NCBI GenBank assembly: GCA_021234155.1
Contig: JAJEKV010000038.1
Location: forward strand, 11,738,290-11,802,289
Source of the DNA: Isoetes taiwanensis
Taxonomy: Eukaryota > Streptophyta > Lycopodiopsida > Isoetales > Isoetaceae
DNA length: 64,000 nt
Direction of reading: 5' to 3'
The notes beneath the pieces were generated by a model that was not told where the DNA came from, did no database searches, and saw only the letters and a list, made by a program, of their open reading frames with translations. Each line of letters begins with the position of its first letter. Position 1 is the first letter of the stretch. This document shows positions 21,822 through 33,015 of this stretch, piece by piece. A program made the translations under genes and the position numbers.

Positions 21822-23210
21822 TGATAACCTTCTTTTTTCTTTGATCCAGGTATTACAGATTTGCACATGTTATAGATATAACAAGATTGAATATTAAATG
21901 GGTGCAAATCATCTAAACAGGATCAAAAGAAATAATCCTAGAATATTCTCCTTTTTGGTCCAAAAATGGGGCTAAAATGAGGTACATAAAACTAAGAGAT
22001 GAAGTCGTATTTTGACCCCCAAAAAGTGGCTAGTTTTTGTCCAATAAATAGACAATAATAAATTTGCTACAATAAATGGACATTTCCGAAGACAATTAGA
22101 ATACCTCAAATGTGTTTTGGAGAGAACTTCTATTTTCAGAGGATAAAAATTTCAAATGAAAAAATAAGGGAAGCCTTTAATTGAAACATAATATTTTCAA
22201 ATTTGAAGATTTCATCTCCAATAATCACATCCGAATTTTATAAGTTTTTGGGACTCAGTTATGAAAAAAGTATGAGGACTAATGAACGAGGGATCAAGCC
22301 TATCTTCAGAGACAAATGTAAACATCATAACCTCAAAAGATGCAATTCATAGCATCGTTATGCCATCTTTGCTCTCGATCAAGATCGCATTTTTGCTTTC
22401 CATAACAAGAAAAAATGAAAAAAATAGCATTTTTCTTTTTTGTCTAAAATATGGAGATACTTGCAAAAAGCGAATACTGGATTCGAGTAATATAACCCAT
22501 TTTGTATCCTGAGATACACTTTCTAATCTACAATGTCGAAATATAAAAAAAAGAACAACAATTAGAATCCTTTGATCCAGCACGGCCCATAAATATTTGA
22601 TTTTCCATGTATGTTAGAAATTAGAAGATTTTTCTTGTTTAAAATGTGGAGAGTAGCGAAAAAGAAATACTTTTTTTTGAATAAGTGAAACTCTTTTTGT
22701 ATTCTGAAATACACTTCATATTCCGGAATAGCGAAAGGAAAAAAATAGCAAACTCTTTTTGTATTAGCTGGAGTACAGATCCTATAGCGAAAGGAAAGAA
22801 AAAGAAACATCAACTATGGTTTAAGGTTCTTAGCCCCTATGATTTTAGGCCTATTTGGCAACTAGGCCCATTTGACAACTAGGGTTTTTGGCCCATAAGG
22901 TTCTCGGCCTCTATGATTCTAGGTACATTCATGAACTACACATTTTTTAAACAGTTTCGATCATTTGCCTTTGACCTTGCAATTTTTTTTTTGTTTGTGT
23001 GGATACGGAATGTGCAAAAAGGAGATACTGGATGGCTCAAAAGTTAAGAGGGTTTTGTATTGTGGAATACAAAAGTGTATTCCAAAATAAGATTTCGGAA
23101 AAAATCAAAAGAGGAGTCAACTTTTTTTTTTTTCCCCTGCCTGATCTAGTTCATCTGGCTGCTTGGCCTTGGTGATCTATTTCGGCCTGTTAAGATTTTG
23201 GTTTGCCAGA
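21822..23210. other. no gene; short internal repeats
   Basis: AT-rich. The phrase gtattctgaaatacac or close variants, and tagcgaaaggaaa, recur between 22500 and 23090 as degenerate units of about 75 bp. A second small duplication (ctatgatttta/ctatgattcta with ggccta/ggcctc) lies at 22835-22925. No coding motif. Confidence 0.5.
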
Positions 23211-23402
23211 ATTTTTAGCGAATAGACTTGCCATATTGCCAGGATTTTTGGCAAATAGACTTGCCATATTTCGGTGATCTACAACGCTATCCTTCCTTAA
23301 GGTCGATTTTTAGCGAATAGACTTGCCATATTGCCAGGATTTTTGGCGAATAGACTTGCCATATTTCGGTGATCTACAACCCTATCCTTCCTTAAGGTCG
23401 AT
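23211..23402. repeat. two-level tandem repeat
   Basis: A unit of about 97 bp is repeated twice (ending ccttccttaaggtcgat both times). Within each unit a core of about 33 bp, atagacttgccatatt, is itself repeated twice. So the core occurs four times in about 190 bp. Confidence 0.85.
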
Positions 23403-23756
23403 GGCAAAGATATTCATGTCGACTGCTTTTGCTGCTCTAAGGACTATAGCAGGGTAAAAGCATGAAAGGGCATGTGTACATCGTACTGAATTGAAGGACG
23501 AATTCATGCTTTTTCGGGCTACATTTTGGGTGTACACCGTGATACTCCAATTTGTCTTTTTGTGGCAGGTCTGCAATGATTGCGAGAACATCCCCTGACA
23601 ACCCACCGCTAGAATTCTTGGCGCACTTAATCGGACTCAGTTTGAATGAATCCATCCCTCCCTTTTCAAAATTTCCCCCGTCCCAGAACGTTAACCAAAC
23701 AAGATCCCTTCATACTTAAATATACTTTCAGGTAATGAAGCCAAAAAGCTTTAAGA

Positions 23757-23892
23757 TATGTACATTCCATGTACATTTATGTACATTCCCTGTACAGTTA
23801 TGTACATTCACACTATATGTACATCTCTAAAATCCGTTAAATGTACATCAAATGTACAAATGCACTACAAATGTACAAATGTACTGATTAGT
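23757..23892. repeat. TGTACA palindrome cluster, left
   Basis: Ten or so copies of (A)TGTACA(T) occur in about 135 bp, with irregular spacing of 10-20 bp, immediately upstream of the transposase-like pseudogene. Smaller clusters lie downstream of it (25740-25790) and at 32085-32180. Confidence 0.7.
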
Positions 23893-23956
23893 ACTTTGGA
23901 TGCATCTGCTTCCTTATAACAAATTGTGAATATGGTCTAATACTTGTGCTGTTGCA

Positions 23957-25720
23957 GTCTAAGCTTTATCAACAGTTTGTATATCAGAATCCTGACACCA
24001 AGATTCACCCTTAACAGTTTGAGTATCTGAAACCTGAGTGCATAAGGAAATTGAAAGAGAGGAACACATGTTGTTGTGTCAAACATGAATAAGCAGATCT
24101 GTACAAAAAGGCCTTCAATGATATGAGAAGGGCTCTACATGTTAATTGCACTTGCTACTGCAGTGTTTGTGCATCCCAGGAAAACAATGGAGTGTGTCAA
24201 GCAAACAAGAAGACTTTTGATAATGTCAGCAACTTGTGGAGGTTAACAGTTTGTGAGAAATATGTGACAGATGAATGGCATAAATTAAAATGTATCAAGG
24301 GTGAATGTGAGGAATGTGGAGTGGAGAAGATAGACATTTGTCCAAAAGAGGAAGTTGGAACATTCATGCAGGATGTTGATTGGCAAGTATATGCTTATAT
24401 CAATGAGCCTTGCAAGAAAGATACATCCAGAAGGCTTAGATTAGTTGCTCAGCATGACAAGGCATCTGTCTTGTTAAAGAACATGAAAAATTAGCTTGCT
24501 AAGTTTTAACTTTACTGCATACTGGCAGAGCAAACAGTTCAAAAGATGTATTGAGAAACTCCCTAGTAAGAGTGTGTTGTCTGTTGTTGACTTTGCAAAG
24601 AACTACACATTGAAGCCAGGGACAGAAGTGCAATCAGAGCACTGGAATCCTGATCAGATTATGATTTTGGTCCATATTTCAATGATGAAAAAAGAAGGCA
24701 AACTTAAAAAAACAGTGCATTTCTTTGTTTCAGGTCACAGGAGCATGCCACTCATTTTGCACCGCATGATTTTAAATTACATTTAACATGGCTTAAGAAT
24801 ATAAACCTTCATTATATGTGGTCGGATTGTTGTGCATCTCAATTCAAATCTTCAAGGGCATGGTATGGAATCTGCAGATACAATGTTGAAAACAAAATTC
24901 GAGTGATATGGAATTTCTTTGGATCTGGCCATGGGAAAGGCACACATGATGGAGAGGCCAGTATATCCAAGTTATGGTTTGAGAGCGAGCAAAGAAAACA
25001 AAATGGCATACCAGTGACAGGTGCAGCAACCAAGGAATCGGAATGTAAAAGGATATTTTGGGAGGTTGGAAAAACTGATGTCGACAAGCACCAAGCATTT
25101 AATTGTAGGACTTTACATGGTACTCAGCAGATACACCCCGTACCCAACGAAGTTGCTTTGCAGACCACTCTCGTGTTTCTGTGATGCTTACATTAACTTC
25201 GATTGGCTGAATTGGAGAACGTACAACATTGTGGTGAATGGTCCCTGAAAAGTTTGGAGCCCACAAATCATGTTGCCTCTCGTGGGGAAGCTGAAAATGA
25301 TGTGGATATGTTGTATGCAGAAGACGAGCCTGGTTTAGATAACACTGTAGGAGTTTCTGATGTTTTTGTATCATTTGCAGCACCAGACAATGTAGAAGGT
25401 GTTCCATACTATGTTCTAGTATGTACAAGGGAAAAACATGCATTGGAAGAAGATTCAGTTGATGACTTATAGAAATGAGTACGCTACTGTGTCATTGAAG
25501 GGCAGTATTATGAACTAATTTCAGGCTGCCACAACAAGTATAAACTGCTTCCTAGTAAGAATGTTTTGGTACTTGTTGAATCCGGTATTGGGATTAGAAT
25601 TCCATTCAACAAAGTAACTCACAGGCTGAAGGGGGCAACCACAACATTTCATTTGCCCGATGAAGTTCATGAGTCATTGCTATCACAACTTCCAACAATT
25701 GTAGATGACATGGACTAACT
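23957..25720 (+). pseudogene. transposase-like protein, decayed
   Basis: Consecutive plus-strand blocks in shifting frames read like one protein of about 560 residues. They comprise a Cys-rich N-terminal part (ERNTCCCVKHE; CTCYCSVCA; CIKGECEECG, about 24058-24330); a block with SVVDFAKNYT then VQSEHW (about 24580-24660); a block with MWSDCCASQFK (24816-24848) and GSGHGKGTHDGEASISK (about 24930-24975); a Cys region (CFCDAYINFDW); and an acidic tail with a conserved-looking end at 25495-25718. This layout (DFA.NY, SD.CASQ.K, HGKG..DG) recalls a widespread family of uncharacterised transposase-like proteins in invertebrates. Catalytic acidic residues at those three sites are my inference. Lesions: an in-frame TAA at about 24091, a stop near 24492, frame changes near 24495, 24735 and 25170, and a stop at 25470. 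Confidence 0.55.
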
Positions 25721-25737
25721 CAGATCTGGAGATGTGA

Positions 25738-25790
25738 ACATACATTTACATACATCAATGTACATCAGTGTACATTGAAATAACTTGTAT
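25738..25790. repeat. TGTACA palindrome cluster, right of transposase-like gene
   Basis: Contains acatacatttacatacatca and then two atgtaca/gtgtaca copies. It starts about 20 bp after the last coding block of the transposase-like locus. Confidence 0.45.
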
Positions 25791-25916
25791 ATCCCAATTT
25801 GATCAGAACTGAATAAAGTTTATTGCATAAGCATTGAATATCATTTTATCAATATGAAGATAAGACATGAACAGATTTTCATGGAAAAATGGTCTATATA
25901 TTCATACTGTACAAAT

Positions 25917-28899
25917 AAATACTGACAGCGAGAGGAGAAACACTGATGGAGGTATGTACAGCGACAGATACAATTATATGCAATGGTTTAAGAAGATGGG
26001 AGGATTCAGGCCAGTTCACAAGCACAAATGCCCACGGGAGCAGCATAGTAGACTATGTGATAGCAAATGAGGAAGCAATAAAGGAAATCGGAAAGATGGA
26101 ATTAGGGGAATGGCCGATAGGAAGGAGGAAGGGACACAGACCCATATTGCTCAAGATAAATGCGACAAGGGGAAGAACAGATGACGAGCAAGGAAGAGGT
26201 AAACAGGCCGAGATAACAATTAAATTCAGAAAAAACAGAGTGGGAACATTCATAAAAACGGTACAAAAGGAAATAGAAGCGAAGGAATGGGGAGAGGGAA
26301 TGAAGAACAGAGGGAATGATATGAACGACATCTTGGAGGGAGCAGCTAGAGTGGCATTCGGGAGAAGAGAAAGAGGAAGGAGGGCCATATCATTTCGAAG
26401 GTCAGTATGGTTTGATGAAGGGTGCATGGAACAACGAAGGAAAGCCAAACAGGCAAAAGGAACTGAGGCATACCAAGAGGAATGCAGCAAGTACGTGAAA
26501 ATTCTGAAAAGAAAGAGAACCCAGGACCTGAAAAACCATCAATGGGGATTGGCCGAAGACCTGAGAAGGAGACCTAAGGTATTCTGGAACAATATGAAAA
26601 GAGGCTCAAAAACAAAAGCGGGTACATCAAAAGGGGAAGAGGGGAGAAGAATGGAAATAGAAATAGACTGGACAAGATACCTAGAACGGTTGTACAAAAC
26701 AGGAGCTGCACCAATCATGGACCCAGAAGGTAGACACAAACCCCCTTTCTCCAAGGAAGAAGTGACATGGGCACTAAACAAAATGGCAAATAACAAAGCT
26801 CCAGATCTATATGGGCTAACAGCGGAGATGCTGAAGTGCGTAGGAACAGAGATAATAGGGATTATAACAGAAATATTCAATGAGGTAGTACATTTGGGTC
26901 TTCCGGAAAGATGGCAGTTTAACAAGGTAATCCCGCTGCACAAAGGAGGAAACAAGGAGGAACCGAGCAATTACAGGACTATTATGGTCAGCTCAGTATT
27001 CGCGAAATGGTTCGGGAAAACGCTGGATCAAAAACTGAAAATGTGGGCAGAAGCAGGGAAGCTCAGAGCACAAGGTCAGGCAGGCTTTCGACCAGAGTAT
27101 TCGACTACGGACCATTTGGTGACTCTAACAAGAAGATCATATGCTGCTTTGTGGACTTTAAAAAAGCCTTCGACACAGTGCCTAGAGATAAACTTCTACT
27201 TAGGCTAATAGGACTAAGAGCACCAGAAGGGTTAGTAGGATCAATCGCAAGGCTATACCAAAAGGTGTATGCCAAAACAGCGGAGGGAGGAGAAGCCATA
27301 GAATGCGATACAGGAGTTAAACAAGGCTGTCCACTATCACCCACACTATTTGGGATATACATAGATGCTTTACAGGAATTTGTCAGGGACAGACAGGGAG
27401 ACAGTGAAGCATCAATGATAGGGAAAACAAAAGTCCCAATAATGCTATATGCAGATGATTTAGGTATGATGGCGACCAAAACCAAAGGGATGCATTTGGG
27501 AATGCTAGAGATACTAGAGGAATTTTGTGAGGAGACAGGACTGACAGTCAACCTGGGAAAAACAAAAATAGTGACCTTCGGGACAAAGATAAAACACAGG
27601 CCATTTAGATACAAGGGGGAGGAACTGGAGGAAGCCACAGGGTACATGTATCTGGGGTACGACACACATGGGGGTGGGGGGAGATGGTCAAAAGGAGCAG
27701 ATACCAGATTCCAAGCAGCAATAGGCAATTATTACATCATGATGAATTATTGCAACAACAACAGGATCACCAATTGGGAAATCAAAGCATACCTATTCAG
27801 CACGATAGTAGCATCAACACAGTTGTATGGATGTGAGACATGGGGACCAGGCCTGTCAGAAAAGAAATGGGAAAAACAAGAAGGCATACTGAGGCAATGG
27901 CACGGACAGGAATTCCAGGTGAAGACAGGTACATCATTGGCAACAATCTTATATGAGACGGGGGAAAAGCCAATGGAAGTGAGGGCCTGGGAAAGAACAG
28001 TTAGATACCTAATAAAGGACAATAGCTATGGGAAAGAGGACAAACTGTCGTCAATAGCGATAGATGAATCAGCAAAACAACACATAACAGCGGGCAAGGA
28101 ATGGTTTAACGAATTGGCGAAATGGACAGCAAATATGGGGATGCAACTAAGTCAGATTATACAAGCAGACGGATGGGACGAAGAATGGACAGGAAAAGCA
28201 ATGAGAAACTGGCTGGCACGGCACACAGGACCCAAGGCAGAATGGCTATTGGAAACCTTCAATCCAGGGGGACGGATAGGGCATATCACATACAAAAGCA
28301 GCATGTTGAATAAGAGTAACAGGGGAACGCTGGCCAGATTCAGGATGGGAAGCCACGACCTCCGAATTGAGAAAGATAGATGGAGGAAAATAGATAGAGC
28401 AGAGAGAATATGCCGAGTATGTGACTCAGGAAAAATAGAAGACGAAGAGCACATGGTAAAGGAGTGCCCGGTTTACAACGACATAAGGTCCAAATTTAAC
28501 AAGGTCAGGTGGGATCTGCCACTCCCAGCACTGATGGACAAAGAAGAGACACTCACAGATATAGCGAAAGCTATAAAAGAAATGATAATAAGACACCGGG
28601 GGGTGCACAAAGAGAGAGGGCTAATAATCTGAAAAGCACGGATGAGGCGGATCAGAGAAGCCCACAAAGTACAGTTCAAAACTGTTTATAACGATGCATT
28701 TGTGTATGGCCAAGAAGCCAGATATAAACACGATGCGGGTAATATATAAAGAACAAGTGAAGCCCGCTAGATGGCTACATAAAACCTATGCGTCTGTTTG
28801 CTGGCAGCACCCTATGGGAGCTCGCAGGATGCTACATAAGTCCGGGGGCCTCACGGCCTGAGGGACGTTAATGTATTCTATCTATCTATCTATCTATTT
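25917..28899 (+). mobile_element. 5'-truncated LINE with (TCTA)n tail
   Basis: The element starts within the endonuclease domain and ends at a short tetramer tail (tattctatctatctatctat, 28873-28894) after gacgttaatg. It keeps the endonuclease C-terminus, a complete reverse transcriptase and a C-terminal zinc motif. It separates the transposase-like relic from the minus-strand FCP1-like gene, so it is probably a later arrival there. No clear target duplication is visible. Confidence 0.8.
25922..28632 (+). pseudogene. LINE ORF2: endonuclease end, reverse transcriptase, zinc motif
   Basis: Two long frames, 25922-27208 and about 27110-28632, together cover ORF2. Endonuclease end: CNGLRRW, GSSIVDYV and a GHRPI replacing the usual SDHRPI. 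RT: NKAPDLYGLTAEMLK, SNYRTIMVSSVFAKWF, QAGFRPEYSTTDH, CCFVDFKKAFDTVPRD, GVKQGCPLSPTLFGIYID and the catalytic YADD at 27448-27459. C-terminus: FRMGSHDLRIEKDRW and a CxxC...H....C motif (CRVCDSG, EDEEHMVKEC, about 28408-28470). The frame change near 27115-27130 appears to be a deletion of about ten codons between the GF and FVDF motifs. Otherwise the frames are remarkably clean. The zinc-motif style is closer to LINEs of animals and fungi than to typical seed-plant L1. Confidence 0.85.
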
Positions 28900-29585
28900 A
28901 CACCACAGGTTCATGGTTCATGGTTCATGGTGTACTTTCAAAATGTCCTCAGGAGGCTTATATATCTAATGACTATTGCATCATGCCTTCCTTTCTTCCA
29001 GTTGGCTGTAAAAGTGCTCTCCAAAGCAGTAGTTCATGTTGTTTCAATTGCACATGCCACTAGCAACCTACTCCATCCTATTTGTTCCTCATCCACTACA
29101 ATTGGTTGTCCTCAAGGGCTATGCACCAAATGATTTGCTGCCAACAGAATTTTCAATTCATCTTGTTCTCTCTTATCTTCTACATTGTCAACCTTTTCCC
29201 AAATTCCAGGAAGAGCGGTATGGCAGCGAGGATTATTACCCAACCCAACGTACTTGCAGCTTTCCGTGTTAGTTTGAGCATCCCAGCGCAACAAAATTCT
29301 TTCCCATAACAATTTAATAGACTTTTGCATATTAGTCCCTTCATCTACAAAGCAAACTAAGATCATTTAAATATATGTAGACACTGAAACTTATACCAAA
29401 TATGAAAGAAGAGAAAAACTTGTACCAAAACAAGTACTTATGTGCACTTTGAATAACATAAAACTGTCATATATTTACATCTCGAAAATATGTACATCAG
29501 TCAAAGTATGTATCAATAATAGGCCATTCGAGAGGCCAATAACAGTTTGGCGATTTCTCCATTCCATGCTCCACGTACTGACTGA
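28900..29585. other. no recognised gene; short repeats
   Basis: gttcatg occurs three times in tandem at 28910-28930 beside the LINE tail. An 84-codon minus frame at 29366-29112 (LLRWDAQTNTESCKYVGLGN) has protein-like composition but is not recognised. It could be a 3' exon of the minus-strand locus to the right. Confidence 0.35.
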
Positions 29586-29589
29586 ACTA

Positions 29590-30309
29590 GTTATTGCCAT
29601 AGTTAGCCAGCAAAATGCCTTCAACCTGCTCCGATATTCCATCTACTAGATTACTCATTGGGTGCTCTTTCACGTAACTTGTAGCATCTGCAGCAACTTT
29701 TAAACCACTAAGCCAGGGAATGAGTTCCATGACAAGCAACCTGCCGCCCTGTAGAACTGGTGTTTAAGAGAAAGGATATATGAAGCTTCCTGCAGGATTC
29801 GGAGTTGTCTTGTATCTTTTGTCATCGATTAGAACTGTATTGCCATAGTACTCAGGATACTCTTTCCATACTACAGCTAATGGTTTCACAAACAATCTTT
29901 TGTCTGGTTCAGTAGGATGTTTGTATGGAAGAGACCAACAATGCTCCTGACTATAAACAAACTTCAGTTTTATGCCAAAGACATTGCAGATATGGTCCAC
30001 AACTGGCTGCAGATTCTTTGATGTGAGTGATGACCAAATGGCAATATTAAAATGCTCTCTAACAAATGCTAACAGTGATGCTAGCCCTGGCTTACAGTAA
30101 AATATCATGTTTTCTAAATCAAATTTCATCTCATCTTTTTGAATCTTCTGGTATCTTGAGTTAGCAGCTTCACTCTTGTGCATGCTCTTGCCCAACACAG
30201 AATTCAAGTCAAATACAATGAGCTTTCTGACTGACTCAGATGAGAGTCGATTCACATTTATATAAGTCATATGACTGTACAGTGAAAGAAATATAATTAC
30301 AGTGAACAT
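29590..30309 (-). pseudogene. plant-type FCP1/NIF-like HAD phosphatase domain protein
   Basis: The minus frame from 30309 encodes the FCP1-homology (NLI-interacting-factor) fold: FDLNSVLGKS (residues 33-42), FYCKPGLASLL, IAIWSSLTSKNLQPVV and VLIDDKRYKTTPNPAGSF (about 159-175). The nucleophile motif is DLN rather than DLD. This is typical of a plant subfamily of FCP1-homology proteins, so it may not be a lesion. After SFIYPFS an in-frame TAA occurs at 29764-29766. The same frame then continues with sense (VLQGGRLLVMELIPWLSGLK, TSYVKEHPMS) as expected for the family's C-terminus, to about 29590. So this is either a recent nonsense mutation or a truncated form. It lies on the strand opposite the transposase-like gene. 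Confidence 0.65.
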
Positions 30310-30479
30310 ATTACAGTGAAATACATGTTATTACATAGTTAATGTTTGCACAGGTACAAGTGACATAAGAAAGTCATATTTCCATTAATTGTTGAATACA
30401 AAGAAAAATGAGCATGGCTCATAATAAACTGTAATTCGTATGGCCAAGAGACTATCTGCCCATGGTAGGAACAACACTT

Positions 30480-31320
30480 TGTATGTTCATCTCCCCTTCG
30501 ACAGTTAGAGCCTCTCTTAGATGATTTCTCCGTGACTTGGCATAGGCATCAATGAACCAGTTAAATGTCAGCTGCATGGTTCACAAGTATTAGAAAACTG
30601 TATTAGCAAAGAATGCACAAGAAACAACTATGCTCTACTTACAAAAATGGAGCTTGCCTGTGCAGCAACCACGTCATCGATGAATGCGTGCATGTAAGCC
30701 ACAATGTACGTGCAAGGAGTGCTATTACTGGTTTCAGGCACTTTGGGATGATGGTCAGGGGCATCAAAATTCTTCCTACCATGGCTTAGGCTGTTGGATC
30801 CCAACATCATGTTATTGATCACAAGCTTATGAAACCTGCAAGATTGCAATGTGAGAATAAGCAAAGCATAAGAAGTTACAACATGAGAATAAGGAAATCA
30901 TTGAAAAGAAACTGAAACTGATACTTACTTTTGGATTATTTTTGCGTCTACTGCGTAGCCTTTGACAGGAGACAGGATCTATATACTTGGACTCACTAAA
31001 CATGGGAGAGCGTTTTTGAGTGGACCAGCAAACACAAATATTGCTAAACCAAAATTTGGCCCTTGTAGAATCGGGACAAAAATATATTGACATCGTGCAA
31101 TCACAATGCCATCCATCCCTTCCTTTATGTGGGTGTTCTGGACATCTGCAGAACTCTTGTTCTAATACATACTCTGAATGAGTGTAAGAATGAAATAATA
31201 GAAAAATATTTAAAAGCATACCTCCCATACACGTCTACTATCTTTGATGTCAAGTCAAGCTTCCAGCAAAACTCGTCGACATTGGTTTGGAACACAACAG
31301 ATGCAGCCTATAAGGAGTGA
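30480..31320 (-). other. possible exons upstream of the FCP1-like frame
   Basis: Minus-strand blocks with protein-like composition: about 31315-31225 (VVFQTNVDEFCWKLDL, then a GTATGC donor), 31185-30920 in one frame after an acceptor-like ATTCAG (CRCPEHPHKGRDGWHCDC), 30840-30640 (HKLVINNMMLGSNSLSHG; YIVAYMHAFIDDVVAAQASS) and about 30575-30460 (MQLTFNWFIDAYAKSRRNHL, stop near 30458). Probable introns of 60-100 bp separate them. The family is not recognised. An alternative frame gives RCQYIFVPILQGPNFGLAIF, faintly like a Ulp1 protease core but without its His-Trp motif. Confidence 0.35.
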
Positions 31321-31417
31321 ATGGGACCAACCTTTTCAGTCGGTCCACTAAACTGTACAAGAAAACGAGAGCATTTAGCATCACAAAATTTATACAAGTA
31401 ATGAATGAACAAGATAC

Positions 31418-32033
31418 TCACTTTGTTCTTTTATCACCATCTTTTGTGCTAGAGTCAGAGGCTGCTCCTTCTGCATCTTTTATAGACTGTTGCACCTTGT
31501 TTGCTATGTCATCAAGCTCACGGTCAATGTCCTCTTGTTCTGAACTAGCATCTGCAGATGATGCTGATGTTGATAATGGAGCAGACCCTGATTTTGCAGC
31601 ATCTAAAGCTTTCTCCGGAGCTTTTCCAATTACTAATATTTCAGTTGGTGCAGTTAATGATTTTGCAGCTCCTGATGGACCTAAGGATACAGTTGGATCA
31701 GTTGGTAATGTCTCTGCAACTCCTGCTGCTCTAGCTCTCAAAACTGCCATCTTTTCTATTTCTTCAGTTTCAGACTGCCATGTTCGAGCCTGCACTATTG
31801 TGATAGGTTCTATTACTGGCAGACATCCTAGTTGGTGATTTGGAAGTGGAAGCTGACATCTGTTCATATTGAAGCTTTTCATGGTCATCACTATCTGTAA
31901 ACAAAGTCGATGCAGATGGTTCAGCAATGTCAGCGACGAAAGGTTGCATGCAAGTGGCCTTCTGGATATAAACATCCTCATCTGGAAACGAACAAATGAT
32001 GTAAATGTTAATACACATACAAGCAAAACTCAA
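31418..32033 (-). other. acidic low-complexity coding segment
   Basis: The minus frame is open for about 200 codons. Its last 120 residues are rich in Ala, Ser, Asp and Glu (SSADASSEQEDIDRELDDIA; VQQSIKDAEGAASDSSTKDG), like a disordered linker. It lies between the zinc-like segment and the FCP1-like domain and may be part of the same original gene. There is no catalytic motif. Confidence 0.35.
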
Positions 32034-32084
32034 TGTTAATAAACATGAAAACAGAACTTAAGCATGAGAAATATCAGTTACATT

Positions 32085-32470
32085 CTGGTACATTCATCTG
32101 TAACATGTACATTTCATGTACATAGAATGTATCAAATGTACGTAACTACATCTATTGTACATTTAATGTACATAGACGGACCCAAGCATGCAGAGAGAGA
32201 GAATATAGACTTATGCCCAAAAAATGCACATATATGTAACAAAGGTACATATATATGAATCATCTACAGATGCACTCCAACCACATGAATACATGCATCC
32301 AAAAAAAGGACATGTACATCTACTTGCAGATATAGACTCAATTGAATCCATGTATAACTAATACACAAAACAAATCATACATCTGCAGTCCAAGCTCAAA
32401 AATAGAAGCATCAATAAACAAGCAAATATATGCCTATGTACCCCTGCAAACAGATGTACAATAAAAAAAA
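32085..32470. repeat. TGTACA palindrome cluster, far right
   Basis: Five or more TGTACA/TGTACG sites lie at 32085-32180, with looser copies (catgtacatct, gatgtacaat) to 32460. They fall between coding segments, in what would be an intron or spacer of the minus-strand locus. Confidence 0.5.
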
Positions 32471-32562
32471 TACATACAAGAACAACAATGCACTATAAGA
32501 CATACATATAGAACTATGTAGATTACAGTAACAAATATGAATCAAGGGCAATCTAAAATTAA

Positions 32563-32886
32563 TCATTTAGAGTAATGCATACCTTGTCCAGTAGGGAAAC
32601 GAAGCTGATTTTGAATGGCCTCATTCCAAATGCAGCCTTTTATGCAATTCTGTTTTTCATATACGAGATAAGACAAGAAAAAGAGGCAATAAGGATCTCT
32701 GCAAGGAGCCAGTAGTACCAAACCAGATTTGCTAAAGCCTTGGCCACAGCAGGTACACGAATTGAATGAGATGAACTCTTGTACAGAAGTAGCTCTTACA
32801 GGATTTGTCCTAGGGTGCACAGCAATAGGTCCTGCTCTCCCCATGAAATTCAAAATCTGTGAATGCTTTTGTTGAACAAGTTCCAT
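32563..32886 (-). other. Cys-rich, zinc-ribbon-like coding segment
   Basis: The minus frame has paired cysteines: CTCCGQGF, then LAPCRDPYCLFFLSY and CIKGCIWNEAIQNQL, ending at FPTGQG before a GTATGC donor-like junction. The CxxC...CxxxxC...CxxxC pattern suggests zinc binding. It follows a coiled-coil segment to the right in transcription order. I do not recognise the family. Confidence 0.4.
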
Positions 32887-33015
32887 GCAGCTAAGTTTCT
32901 TCTTTGCTTGTTGAATTGAAATTTTATGTTTTTTAATGTCTCTAGTTGCTTCCTACAAACCAATCTCCAGCTTAGTATGGTGCTGTTGCTTCTCTGTTCT
33001 ACTCCAATTTGTATT

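Noticed and set aside
30900-31190. Ulp1-type cysteine protease
   Set aside because: One frame gives a core-like FVPILQGPNF, but the catalytic His-Trp, Asp and Cys motifs are not visible, and the other frame is a better exon candidate.
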